Below are positions 23,569 to 34,220 of a DNA stretch of 64,000 nucleotides, piece after piece. The position numbers and the translations under genes are program-made. The stretch comes from Pleodorina starrii (Eukaryota; Chlorophyta; Chlorophyceae; Chlamydomonadales; Volvocaceae). The DNA lies in the NCBI GenBank assembly GCA_030267565.1, contig BRXU01000004.1, positions 7,580,001 to 7,644,000 on the forward strand, given 5' to 3'. The stretch's first letter is position 1. Every line of letters starts with the position of its first letter. The notes below the pieces were generated by a model that saw only the letters and a list, made by a program, of their open reading frames with translations, did no database searches and was not told the DNA's origin.

Positions 23569-26500
23569 TCAGCCGTCGCCCTCCTCTTCCTCCTCCCGCC
23601 AGTCCTCCTCGTCCTCATCCAGCCACGTCCTGTTGCCCCCTCCTCCGCCTCCCCCTCCTCCTCCCGCGCGGCCGGCCTCCGCCCCCTCCGCCTCCTCTCC
23701 CACCCCTCCCTCCTCCTCCTCCGCCTCCTCCTCCTCGTCTTCCTCAATCACCATGGCCCTCCGCTTACGCGCCTGCTGATGCTGCCGCCGCCGCTGCGCC
23801 GCCGCCGCCGCCGCTGCCTCCTCCCCGGCGCCGTCCTCCACCATTTCCACATCCCCGCCAGCACCCGCCTCCTCCCCCTGGCCCCGGTCCTCCAGGTCCT
23901 CCAGGAGAGCCGCCTCATCCTCCGCGCTGCCTACCCGCGCCGGCTGCTTCGCCCAGGCCTGAGACAACGTGCCTTGCCCCTTGACCGCCCCGGCAGCGGC
24001 GCCGCCGCCGCCGCCGCCGCGCCCCCTGCCGGCGCCCCGCCCCCGCCCCCGCCCGCCGCCGCGGCCTCCCGCCGTCGCGCCGCGGCGCTCGGGCGCCTTC
24101 CGCGCCGCCGCCGCTTGCCCGCCTCCCTCCGCCATCTCCACATCCTCGCCGCCCGCCTCCGCCGCATCCTCGCCGCCGTCGCCCGCCGCCGCCGCCGCCG
24201 CGTCGTGGTCCTCGCCCGCCGCGTCGCGCGGCTGAGCTGCCGGCCGGCCCCTTCCTCTCCCGCCCTGGCCACCTCCCTGCTTCGCCGCCCGCGGCTGTCG
24301 CGGCTTGGGCGCCTTGCCGGCCGCCGCCTCCCCCGACTTCTGACCGGCCCTCTGCTGCTGCTGCTGCGGCTGCTGGCGCTGCCGCAAGGGCGCCCTTGGC
24401 TCCCCCAACGCGCCCTCCTGCTGCCCCTGCTCGTCGCCCAGGACGTCGTCCCCATCCACCGCCACCGCCAGGTCGCCCGCCGCGTCACCGCCGCCGTCGC
24501 CGCCGTCGTCGTCGGCGCCTCCCTCCCCGGGTCGCGGCAGTTCGCTCATCTCGACTTGTTGGACGCAGGGGAGGTACGCCGCGAAGAAGCCCCCGGGGAG
24601 GCAGCCCTGCAGGGGGGAAGAGGGGTGTATGTGTGTGTGTGTGTGTGTGTAGGGAAGGGAAACACACGGCGGCATGTGGATTGCAGTAAAGAAGCGAGGC
24701 GACGGAGGGGTGGCGGAGGCAGGCAGCAGGGAGGCGAGCGCTGTGGGTTGGCTCGGGGCTATCTACGGGAGCCGGGGCAGGGCCAGCATCGGTGTAGCGC
24801 GAGAGAGGCTCGTGGTGCAACCCACCCACCCACCCACCCACCGGGGGGTTCAGCCGCCTACATTCCTCCGCTGCGGTACCGTTCTTCATCACCCACCCCC
24901 CAGTCACCCCCCCAGCGACCCACCGGATTGATGACGTGGCACCCCTCGTGCGTGAAGTCCTCCTGCCCCGCCGTCGCGTCCGCCAGAATGACCGCATCCG
25001 GCAGCGGGTACAGCGCCAGAGCGCCGTCGTGCTGCCAGTACACCGGCTGGGCAAGCAGCGGCAGCGGCGCGATGTGGCCCTGCTGCAGCAGCGTCAGCGC
25101 CAGGTGGCCCCACAGAGCAGAGGGGGAGGGACCCGCCTGGGTGGCGAGGGGAGGGGAGGGACCCGCCTGGGTGGCCGACTCCGCTGCGGCGGCGGCGGCG
25201 CCGTCCGGGGCACCTGCGCGTGTAAGGGTGCAAGGGCGGCCGCTGCGGGTAAGAGGGGGTGTTGGCAGAAGAAGAAGGCCGGACAGACCTACCGAGGTCG
25301 CAGCCCTACGCCCGCGCCCCTTCCCTGCCTACCCCCCATCTCCCCTAACCCCCCTCCGTCTCCGCTGCGGTATCTTCTTTTTGGCCCTCCCCTTACCCGA
25401 CAGCGGCAGCAGCGTCCTCCTGCGCAGCCGGCGCTGCAGGTCGTGTCGGAACAGCACGATCCGCTGCGTGGCGTAGCGCAGTCGCACCGGGTTTGACGCG
25501 AACACGGCGCCCGGCAGCACGCGGCGTAGCTCGCTCGTGAGGCTGCGGGGCAGCGGCGGCTGCGGCAGGATGGCGCCCGGCCCCGGGTCGTCGGGCCCCG
25601 GAAGGAACACGAAGCGGCTCTCCGCCTGCGGCGCATCACATCCCGTGCGGCAGGCGGTGGTGCCAGCGGGCGGTTTGCCCCAGGAGGCCCATTCCGATCA
25701 GTTCCGAGGGTTTGGCAGTTGGTAGTTGGTAGTTGCGGACCGTTTGAGAGTGAACCAGCCGCCGCCCCCCCCCCCCCCAAACGTCGGGCCAACCACGCAT
25801 GCAGCCACGCACGCAGGCACACATGCAGGCACTCGCGCACGTGTAAGATGTACCTTGAGCCTGGGGTACTGGTCGATGAGTCCAGCCAGTTGGCCGAACA
25901 GCTCCCTCATGACGCCGTAGTCGACGTCGTGGCCCCCCAACATGCCGTCACCCGCAGCGCTGCCGCCGCCACCGCCGCCACCCGCGCCGGCGCGCGAGTG
26001 GTAGTTGCCCATGAACACAAACACCGCCGGCACGGTGAGCACGCCCGAGAACCCTGCACACGGCGGGGCGGGGCAGGGGGGGGAGAGCGTCCCGGTATGA
26101 CACGGTGTGTTTAGGGTTTGGGCAAATGACTTGGGCCAATGACACCGCCCTACCCTTCCCTTCAACCCTCCCTCCACAGCGCCAAGTTTCTCGCCCAACC
26201 CAGCCCACTCCCCGTCGCCCACCCACCCATCCACCCGCTGCGGTACCTTCCTTCTCACCCGCCCACCCACCCGCCCCTTCTCCGCTGCGGTTTTTCTTTT
26301 TACACCCACCGGCCAGCACGGTGTGCAGGCTGTCCAGCACTTCCTGCCGATCCAACCACACATTGGCCAACACCACGATGCGGTCGGCCGCCCCCCGCTG
26401 CGCCTCCTCCAGGGCTAGCAGCGCACCGGCCTCGCTGTCGGGCCCGCAGCCGCCGCCGCCGCCGCCCCACAGGTTGAGTCGCTGCGCCGCCAGCGGCAGC

Positions 26501-28644
26501 GCGGAGCGGGGCTCGGCGGGCGGCAGGCCCAGCGCCTTGACGTGGAAGGCGCCGTCGTGGCCCAGCCAACCCTCCGCAATCACCACACAGTTCTCTGGGG
26601 ACGCAAGTGGGGGGGGGGGGGGTTGGCGGGGGTGGGGGTTGATGAAGCGGGCGCGTCAGAACGAATCACGGGAAGGTGAGTGAGTGAGTGAGTGAATGGC
26701 AGAACATTAAGGGTAATCGGCCCCCGACGGCATACAGGCACCGAGCCAAGGCTACCTGATTGCGTCCCGCTGCCCCGAGTCCCCTGCCCCATTCGACCCA
26801 TCCCCGCCCACCGCTCCGTTCAGGCCCACCCACCTATCCACCCACCTACCCACCCACCCATCCACCCACGCACGCACGCAACCACCCACACACTGCGGTA
26901 TCTTCTTGTTACACCCACCCACCCACCCACCCACCAACGCACCCACCCACCCACGTCACGCACCCACCCACGTCACGCACCCACCCACCCACCCAACCAC
27001 GCACCCACCCACCCAACCACGCACGCACCCGTGTAGAAGCCCGCGGCAGTCTCCGCGGCGCTGAGGTCCAGCGGCAGCGCCCCCGTGGTGTCCTCCAGCA
27101 CGTACCGCCCGTCCTCCGAGCGGCTGATGCAGCCCAGCACGTATCGGGTGGCCCCGAACACGCCCATCAGCGACTGAAGGTCCGTCAGCTGCGGCGCAGG
27201 CAACAGCAAGCAACAGAGTGATGGAAGCGGAAGCGGAACGGGGTCCCCCCCCAGGGGTTGGCTGGGAGGCGCCACTGCCTTCGGGGAGGTGCCCGGGTGG
27301 AGGGTTCCGTCATCGCCATCGGCACCAAAAGTGGGAATCGCGCTCGCGGCGCACACATACCCCGCCGCCTTGCCCGACTGCGCCCTCCCAAAAAGGTGAG
27401 GTCACCTCTTATCTTTGAAAATTACGGACCACACAAGTCCAGCACCAGGGGTAAAAAGAAAAACCGCAGCGGAGAAGGGGGCACCAGGGGTAAGCAACCA
27501 TCCACCTTCCCACACCCCGCCCACCAGAAACTTCACGGGTCTCTCGGCCTCTCGCGGGTCTCTCAGCCCCTCGCGGTTCGTCACTAGCCCCACCACCTGC
27601 CTTCCTCCCCGCCCAGCGCCCCCACCTGCACGGAGGCCCCCCTGCCGCCCGAGCCGGGCAGCAGCAGGTTGCTCTGCTGGAACATGCGACTGCGCTGCAG
27701 GCGCTGCTGGATCAGCAGCAACCGCTGGAGGTAAACCTGGTGCTTGGCCTGTCGGGGAGCGGGGCACGGGCAGGCAGGACCAGGGGCGTTGTTGCTGCTG
27801 CTGCTGCAGCTGTGGCTGTTGTTTTTGTTGTGTGTTGCTACGGTGGCTCCAGACCCTTCGGAAGGGTGGAGCTAGCTGGCCAGCTGCCCGTGTGATTTGG
27901 CTGGTTTAGCTGACTAAGCTGATGCAAGTTGTGGGCCGTCTTGGCGGCTTGCCGGGGCAGTAGAGGTGGGGCCAACCGTATGCCCTATTCGCATCTCCGC
28001 ATGATCCACGTTGCGCATGATGCGAATCATGCGCAACTGGAGGCCATTGGAGAGCTTTTCGAGGATGGAAATGGTGGGCAGCACGTGTAGCCCCCAGCGG
28101 AGCTGAAAGGAGCGGAGGGCTCTGTGGCGCTGTGGCTCGCGGTGATTTGCGTCCCTGCCCGTTCCAGGCGCACCTCTGCGGAGGCGTGGATGTGGCGCGG
28201 CTTGTTGTTGAGGTAGAGTTTGCGCTGCACCGGGTCGAAGGCAAGGCGCGGGACATTGAACGCATCGGTGAACTCCACCAGCTCCACCTGCTGCGCGCCA
28301 CCGTTTGGCACCGCTGCGGCTTGGACTGATGCGGCTGTGATTTTGCCATCCGCGGATAGATCTGCGCATGGCAGCCGGTGGGGCATGGGTGGGGCATTAT
28401 TGCTGCCGATGGCGTCAAGGCCTCGCGAACAGAAAGAATGCGCGTCGTCGAAGCACGGAATTGTTGAGGTGGCAACCTCACCTGATGTGCACGCGCGGAG
28501 GATGTCCTGGAGCGCGTGAAGCTGGCCTCCATGCTGCTCCGCAAGAATCGTCGCGAGGGCTGTGACAGCTGCTTCTTCGACTTTGCCAGCCCAGTCCGAG
28601 TCAAGAAGCTCCTTTTTTATTTGCTTCTTGAGTGCGAAGCTCAT
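23569..28644 (-). CDS. POLE2: DNA polymerase epsilon subunit 2 (DPB2/POLE2) with long C-terminal extension
   Basis: Nine exons (28644-28482, 28361-28174, 27748-27626, 27188-27029, 26594-26310, 26053-25854, 25625-25397, 25213-24924, 24606-23569) give 891 residues with all phases closing. The B-subunit order is clear: VEFTDAFNVPRLAFDP, then YVLGCISRSEDGRYVLEDTT, ENCVVIAEGWLGHDGAFHV, VPAVFVFMGNYHS, SRFVFLPGPDDPGPGAILPQ, FASNPVRLRYATQRIVLFR, GHIAPLPLLAQPVYWQHDGA and CHVINPGCLPGGFFAAYLP. The family is the inactive-phosphodiesterase plus OB-fold subunit that anchors polymerase epsilon and helps CMG assembly at nuclear origins. Human POLE2 is 527 residues; here a ~320-residue tail (about 571-891) follows, with Gln, RGG/GR and acidic blocks and QGTLSQAWAK near residue 757. 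Start: ATG at 28644 (MSFALKKQIKK); an upstream in-frame GTG was rejected. The exon 2 acceptor is uncertain (28361 or a nearby one). Confidence 0.9.
24620..24652. repeat. (GT)n microsatellite
   Basis: About 12 GT dinucleotides in the last POLE2 intron, close to the acceptor. Confidence 0.9.
24865..24894 (-). repeat. Dispersed ACCGCAGCGGAG element, POLE2 last intron
   Basis: Minus strand reads GATGAAGAACGGTACCGCAG then CGGAGG, sense to POLE2, about 40 nt inside the donor. Confidence 0.75.
25359..25386 (-). repeat. Dispersed ACCGCAGCGGAG element, POLE2 intron 7
   Basis: Minus strand CCAAAAAGAAGATACCGCAG then CGGAGAC, starting about 11 nt after the GTAAGG donor; sense to POLE2. Confidence 0.85.
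26278..26307 (-). repeat. Dispersed ACCGCAGCGGAG element, POLE2 intron 5
   Basis: Minus strand GGTGTAAAAAGAAAAACCGC then AGCGGAGAAG; it begins within the donor sequence itself. A weaker second copy (GGTACCGCAGCGGG) lies at 26235-26259 in the same intron. Confidence 0.85.
26822..27030. repeat. (ACCC)n / (CACG)n array
   Basis: About 200 bp of CCCA-type repeats filling POLE2 intron 4; the transcribed strand is (GGGT)n and starts at the donor by 27028. Confidence 0.9.
26891..26916 (-). repeat. Dispersed element copy inside the (ACCC)n array
   Basis: Minus strand GGGTGTAACAAGAAGATACC then GCAGTG; sense to POLE2, core degenerate at the 3' side. Confidence 0.65.
27449..27479 (+). repeat. Dispersed ACCGCAGCGGAGAAGG element, best copy
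   Basis: GGTAAAAAGAAAAACCGCAG then CGGAGAAGGGG in POLE2 intron 3, antisense to the gene. Confidence 0.85.
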
Positions 28645-30811
28645 TTTTGCCGGGAGACTGTCCGCATCAACAAGCACGGAGATGGACAGCTGAAACGCAA
28701 GAGAGCATAGTGGTCAGATTCATCATGTATAAGGCTTAGCAAACCACCTAGAGCATACTCATGAGTGTGTCACGTTAACCAAGCGGAGGTTTTTTTTGTC
28801 TCCCGCCAAAAGCTGTTGGTTACATTCCGTTACGGTCGTTGCAGTTTGCAAGTCTTGTGCCACAGAAATGCCCAACGGCGCTCTGATGCCAGGTTGAGTT
28901 GATAACTGTGGCAGGCAAAGTGATATATGAATTCAAAGACCACTAACTGCGCGCAACACTACGTTTCGGTAACGCGCATACCCTCGCATACGCGCTGACG
29001 CCCTGTACAGCGTTCCGGAGCTCTTCTGTACTGTGGCCTCTTAGTGAAAGTCACTGTTAGACAATCTACACCAATTCACTTGCAATGCCGGTTGGATGGG
29101 TTCGTAGCGTTACCAGTTAGTGGCACGGCGCAACTGTCGGTGGCCCCAAGCATATGCCGGGCCGGGGCGCTGCCTGGCGCTGCGAGCTGGGGGGTCGCGG
29201 GGTTCGGAGATGTCATGACCATAAAGCAAATCTTCGAGCAGACGGCGAAAGACTATCGTAATTTACATGCCGCGTCTGGTAACCGTATGCTGCCCTCAGG
29301 ACAGGAGCTGCAACAGCTTACGAGGGCTTACGTCAACGATGAGCTGCACGACTCCGGAGCGCCTCCGTGGCGGTGGCTGCTCCCTGGGTGGCCAGTCGGC
29401 CGGCTTTGACAGGAAAGCAAACCATTCAGTGCACTGGGTACTCGAGGGCCTTCCCAGCCATCATGCCATGCCGAAACAGTCCGCAAAATTGTTTCCTAAT
29501 CCCGGAAACGTATGCCCACGGCAACACGGCCGAGCGACTTGCGATATCCTTGGGCGCAACTTTTCCGCTGCCAATCCATCAACCCGCGAGAACGACACCT
29601 ACCGGTAGCCATCGTCGTACATCGTCATTCATAATGCTGCGTGTAACTGAAAGCTTGACACGGCCCAAGCGCCAAACCTATTAACGGCCTACCAGATCTG
29701 ACCTCCAAGAGCGAAAAAAAAACGTTGAGCGCACCCTGCGACCTTCAAACACCCTAGCTACCGCAACGTTCCAGCTTCCAGGTCCTCGCGGTGCAAGTTT
29801 AAAGGCATGAGTTTCAATCGACGATGCGTTACCGACGCGCATCTCAGCAGTACAGCTAATGCCCGCTGCGAAAGCCGTGAACCAGTACGATCCCGGAAAG
29901 CCGTACAAAAAACCACTGGCCGCAGCTGCACTTCACGGCCCCTCAAACCTGCGCCTGCCCCCACAGTGTCCTGCGCCTTCGTGACACGCACAATGCTGCC
30001 CTGCCACGTCGGCACTCGGACCCGCACTAGCACACATCGCCAAGCCGTGCACCCCCCAACCTTGGGCGGCCGATGGCGGTCTTCCTCGACACACTGCCTC
30101 ACAGGACTTGTCGCACCAGGACGCTGGCGGATACACCCCCGCAAGACCTCCCGCGAAACGACAGACCCCGCGCTCCATCCCACGTACCCAACAGCTAAGC
30201 CTGCGCTCCCAAGATTGCTGACCAACAGAGTTCTGATCCTCTGACTCCTGCTGGTGTTCGAATGCTTTTGAGCATCACGTGAAAGTTTTACTACGGAAAG
30301 ACTCGGCCAACGACGAGTAGACCACCCACTCATTCAAATCCTAACGTAAATCAAAAGTAGCGCCCCGGTTCATTCCTTATAGCCAATGTGAAGGGCCGAT
30401 CTGCCATGGAGAAGGGGTTGGTATCCATCGATTTTGAGTGGGCTCCCGCTCCGTCCTTGCCTCGCGAGGCAGGGGCGACGGCGGCTGCAAGCTCGCTGCT
30501 TGGGCCACGTATTGGCCCCTGGATGTCACGTCCCGCCGGCCGCGTCCTCAGCTCTCCACGAGCCTCATGTCGAGGCCGCCAAACTAATCACCCCACTTCC
30601 CAAGATCCCCAGATCATCTCACCACCGCACCAAACGCGGCCAAGCGCGCCCGGAACCTACACAGCTCTGCATGCCACCGCAACGCGTCCCAGCGGCGATG
30701 TCTGTGTTCCAAAGTCAAGCGGCCACGCGCAAATATCGCCATGCTCCGCCCGCCTCCTCTCTCCCCACGATGGCCCTTGCGCTGTGCTGCGCTGTGCTGC
30801 CACTCCCTCGT
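28645..30811. other. Intergenic, POLE2 5' side and TFIIA gamma 3' side
   Basis: GC content falls relative to the gene bodies. Minus-strand TGTAA is found at about 29263 and 28819, either of which could end the TFIIA gamma transcript. One short plus-strand frame (29215-29409) is listed separately. Nothing else is supported. Confidence 0.45.
29215..29409 (+). CDS. Hypothetical short protein or orphan exon
   Basis: ATG-initiated frame of 64 codons; beginning MTIKQIFEQTAKDYRNLHAA, it has a mixed, soluble-protein-like composition unlike the Arg/Pro shadows elsewhere. No splice partners or family were recognised. It could be a small gene, an exon, or chance. Confidence 0.2.
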   Translation: MTIKQIFEQTAKDYRNLHAASGNRMLPSGQELQQLTRAYVNDELHDSGAPPWRWLLPGWPVGRL

Positions 30812-31686
30812 TCAGACCGTCTCCCCCAGCTTCGCATCCACCACCACCACCTTTGTGGTGTTGCACTTCATGGTCTGTGCCCCCGCCATGGAACCCGAGC
30901 CCGCCTGATTGAGCTTGAACTCCACCTCCTCCAGGCTGAACGTCCACACCTGCAGGAGAAGAGGGCGGGGCGCACGATGTGGGGCCAAGGGACTTCAATC
31001 GCCGCAACAACTGGACCCGTGCAACCGACGACTTGGTTCGAGTTAACGTGCAGGGGACAACCGGCGAGAACGAGTTCAGCCGACGCGGCACACAGTGCAC
31101 AGTGATGTGGCAAAGAAGGCTGCTCCTGTCGTGGCTTTGCGCATCCTGCATCTGAACTCGTTGAGGGGGCGTTAGGGGTGCAAAGGTGTGCAGGGTAAGC
31201 AAGCACGGCAAGCCCGCCTGATGCAAGCCCGCAACAGAGTACGGGGCCCCTTCGCGCACGGCCACCACTTACGTTCTCGTAGTAATGGTACGTTTTCATG
31301 TTTGCCTTCATTGTCGCCTTGCCAGTGACAAACTTCTTAATGGCTTCGGACATGGACTGTTAATCAGGAGCGTGCACGGCCCAAGGAAAGAGTTGGCGGC
31401 GGCAGTGGGTGGGGCTTGGGTTAACGGTCGGGTGGGCGGGTCGCTGGGTCAGCGGCCTATCAAAGTCTTTGTATGGCTCTCGATGCAGCACCCTCCGAAT
31501 AGGCTTGGAAAGATGAAATTGTTGATGATTTTTCAGCATCAGAGCGCAGAGCGTGCCCACCGTGTCGAACTGCTTGAGCACAGCCAGCGCCACCTCTTCG
31601 GGCAACTTCCCTTCCTCTGCAAGCTGTTCAATGGTCTCCATTAGGCTCTCGCCCACGGACGTGTTGCGGTAGATCTGGAAGGACAT
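30812..31686 (-). CDS. GTF2A2: Transcription initiation factor IIA gamma (small) subunit
   Basis: Three exons (31686-31561, 31356-31273, 30949-30812) join in phase 0 to 115 residues, the usual TFIIA gamma size (about 105-120). The N-terminal four-helix part starts MSFQIYRNTSVGESLMETIE and continues to FDTSMSEAIKKFVTGKATMK; the C-terminal beta-barrel half starts YHYYENVWTFSLEEVEF and ends VVVVDAKLGETV. These match the whole conserved length of the family. The protein pairs with TFIIA alpha/beta, clamps TBP on TATA DNA and acts in the nucleus. The gene is divergent from the plastid pyrophosphatase gene. Junctions are unambiguous. Confidence 0.96.
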
Positions 31687-32084
31687 CTTCGCTGCAACCT
31701 CTCCCGAAACGGCCGCGTGGCTGAAGACCTATCCAGTTAACGCACTATGTTCAGAAGACGGACCCCCCAAAGGACTGCCGGCTGGAATTGGGAGCCCTAG
31801 TGCAGGCCGGAAGAAGTCGACAGCTTAACCAACCGTTGCAACGCGTTGGAAGGTGAGGCTGAGCTCATCAAATCCTTATATATACATGCTTTCCAGTGCA
31901 CTCACATATTGTTATCAAGCAACCTAGCGCAGCAATAACTACGATAAGGGCTGACTACCCAGAAAAGCGTTCTTGAGCCGTACGCGTTCATGCGGACCCG
32001 CATTAAGCCGCCTGCTCGGCACGTTGCCTTGTTCACGCAACCACGTCCACGCCGGGGTTCTTCAGTTGTCTCATCCCTCCGAAG
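31687..32084. promoter_or_regulatory. Divergent promoter, TFIIA gamma / pyrophosphatase
   Basis: 398 bp between start codons. TATATATA at 31877-31884 lies about 200 bp upstream of the pyrophosphatase ATG and is the best TATA-box candidate in the window. Confidence 0.55.
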
Positions 32085-34220
32085 ATGGCGCTAGCTATCC
32101 GTGGCCTGAGGACTTGCGCGGCTGGCCGGGTGCGACATGGTTGCCCTGGACTCCACGGCCATGAAGCAGCGCGTGTTTGGAACTCAGTCGATTCATTTCT
32201 GTACCCTTACAGGGCATCCGCCAGGCGCTGAGCCAGCGCGTGGTCCCCGCGCCGGTGCAGCCGTTCCGCGTGCGCCCGGTCGCCACCGCGTCGACCGCGG
32301 AGGTGACCGCCTACACCAACGTGGAGAAGGTCCGTGACATAGCGTTCTTGTTCACTGACAGCTCGTGCACAACGTTTTGGGTGGTTTTGTGGAGCTGATC
32401 CTTATCCTGAATGTTATCTGGGTCGCCGCTCTGCAGGGCGACAAGGACACGCTGGAGTACCGCATGTTCTTCAAGCAGGGCGGTAGGTTAAATCTCAAAT
32501 TGGCCTGCTCTGCCCTGGAAATAGAACAGCGGTGGGATTACCGAGTCCAACCATGGCTGCGACGTGCTCTCCCCCCAAATGCAGCCAAGGAGGTGTCCTG
32601 CTGGCACGAAATTCCTCTTCACGCTGGCAATGGTCTCCTGCACTACATCTGCGAGATCCCGAAGGAGACCTCCGCTAAGATGGAGGTCGCCACGGTGAGC
32701 AATGGGTCGTGGTCCTTGGTTCGTCCAGCCGTTGTCGTATCTCTCCCCTCTGCGACGACTCTCGGGCAATGCGCATTGAAGTTTATGGCGTCTGACCCCG
32801 TAGCTCCGAAGCCTGAATTGAGCTGAGTATTGAGCTTGTGCCCTTCCCCCTGCCCCCTCTTGTTACCCAGTCATTCATTCGCGGTCAATTATGTGACATG
32901 ATGATGTCGCGCTTTTCCTCCCAACTGTTTACCGCTATTCGTGTGTGTCGGGGACCGTGCTGGGGCTGTGCCAACACCATCAGCACAGGGTCCTTCCCCC
33001 CCCCCCCACCCCCAACTCGCAACCCGTTGTAACTGAGGCAGCACAAGGGTTAGCGGTCGGCCTCAGCACATGCTGCAGGACCTCCACACACGGAGCGACC
33101 ATCGAACCTCCGTTTGGCTCCGGGTGTTGCCCTGTGCAGGACGAGCCCTGCACCCCCATCAAGCAGGACGTGAAGAAGGGCAAGCTCCGGTTCTACCCCT
33201 ACAACATCAACTGGAACTACGGCATGCTGCCGCAGACCTGGGAGGACCCCGGCACCACCAACCCGGACCTGCAGGCTGCGGTGGGTGCGGTGTGCCTATA
33301 ATAATCATTACTACTGTGAGACGGTACAAGAAGCGGCAGCTCAACCCAGGGACGCTGGAAGCCTGCGCTTTGGACAGCATTGTCACGTTGATCCTTCAGG
33401 CCTTTCTGAGCTGGGGGATTCCTGTTTCTGCGCTGGCCATGCCCTGTTTGAGCTCGGAGTCGGTTGATGCTGCTGGTTTCCAGCACCAACCTTGCGGCGC
33501 TTTTGTGTTTAGGGGGGGACTCGGCTCTGCCTTTGGGTTGGATTCTCTTGGCGCTTGGCAGCATGTCGGTGCTAGAACTAAATGATGTCGTGCGCCTCGT
33601 GGCATCTGTGTGCAAATGCGCAGGGCGACAACGACCCGGTTGACGTGGTCGAGATTGGCTCTGCCACTGCCAAGCGCGGCGGCGTTTACAAGGTCAAGCC
33701 CGTGGGCGTCCTGGCCATGATTGATGACGGCGAGCTGGACTGGAAGGTCATTGCCGTTGCGGCCGACGATCCGAAGGCCGACCTGGTCAACGACGTCGAG
33801 GACGTTGAGAAGTGAGTGGCTACGTTTCCCGCCCCTGTAGCGCTAGCACGGCCTTTCTTGCTGGGCTCTGCCTCCTCTGCTGGATAAGTGTTCGACTTTA
33901 TGATATGTGTTCGAAGAGTTTGGCCCCTTGTCAGTAAGCTCATCCAGAGAATCTCGCTGCTTCCATGAACTCTCGTATCAAGTTCTCCCTGGATTTCCCC
34001 GCTTGCCAATCCCAGGCACTTCCCGGGCGAGATCCAGAAGGTTCTGGAGTGGTTCCGTGACTACAAGATCCCTGACGGCAAGCCCGCCAATAAGTTCGGC
34101 TACGACAACAAGTGCATGAACAAGGAGTTCACGATGCACGTGATCCAGGAGACGCACGAGGCGTACGTGAAGCTCAAGTCGGGCGCTCGCGCCAACACTG
34201 AGGAGCTGTCCCTGATCTAG
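32085..34220 (+). CDS. ppa1: Soluble inorganic pyrophosphatase, family I, predicted chloroplast form
   Basis: Seven exons (32085-32129, 32213-32329, 32437-32482, 32585-32694, 33140-33280, 33624-33811, 34016-34220) sum to 284 codons, 283 residues, matching the eukaryotic-type plastid enzyme. Blocks in order: [48 protein letters not shown], the metal-binding signature [12 protein letters not shown] with its three Asp, and [20 protein letters not shown]. It hydrolyses pyrophosphate to two phosphates, pulling biosynthesis forward. The first ~50 residues are basic, Ser/Ala/Val-rich and acid-poor, as expected of a transit peptide, so a stroma location is inferred. The first coding exon is only 45 nt. 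Its donor could alternatively be a few bases further on; the phase-0 choice was taken. Confidence 0.95.

Noticed and set aside
22831..25476. 881-codon plus-strand frame
   Set aside because: Composition is Pro/Arg/Ser/Leu with no recognisable motif, and it is antisense to well-matched POLE2 exons.
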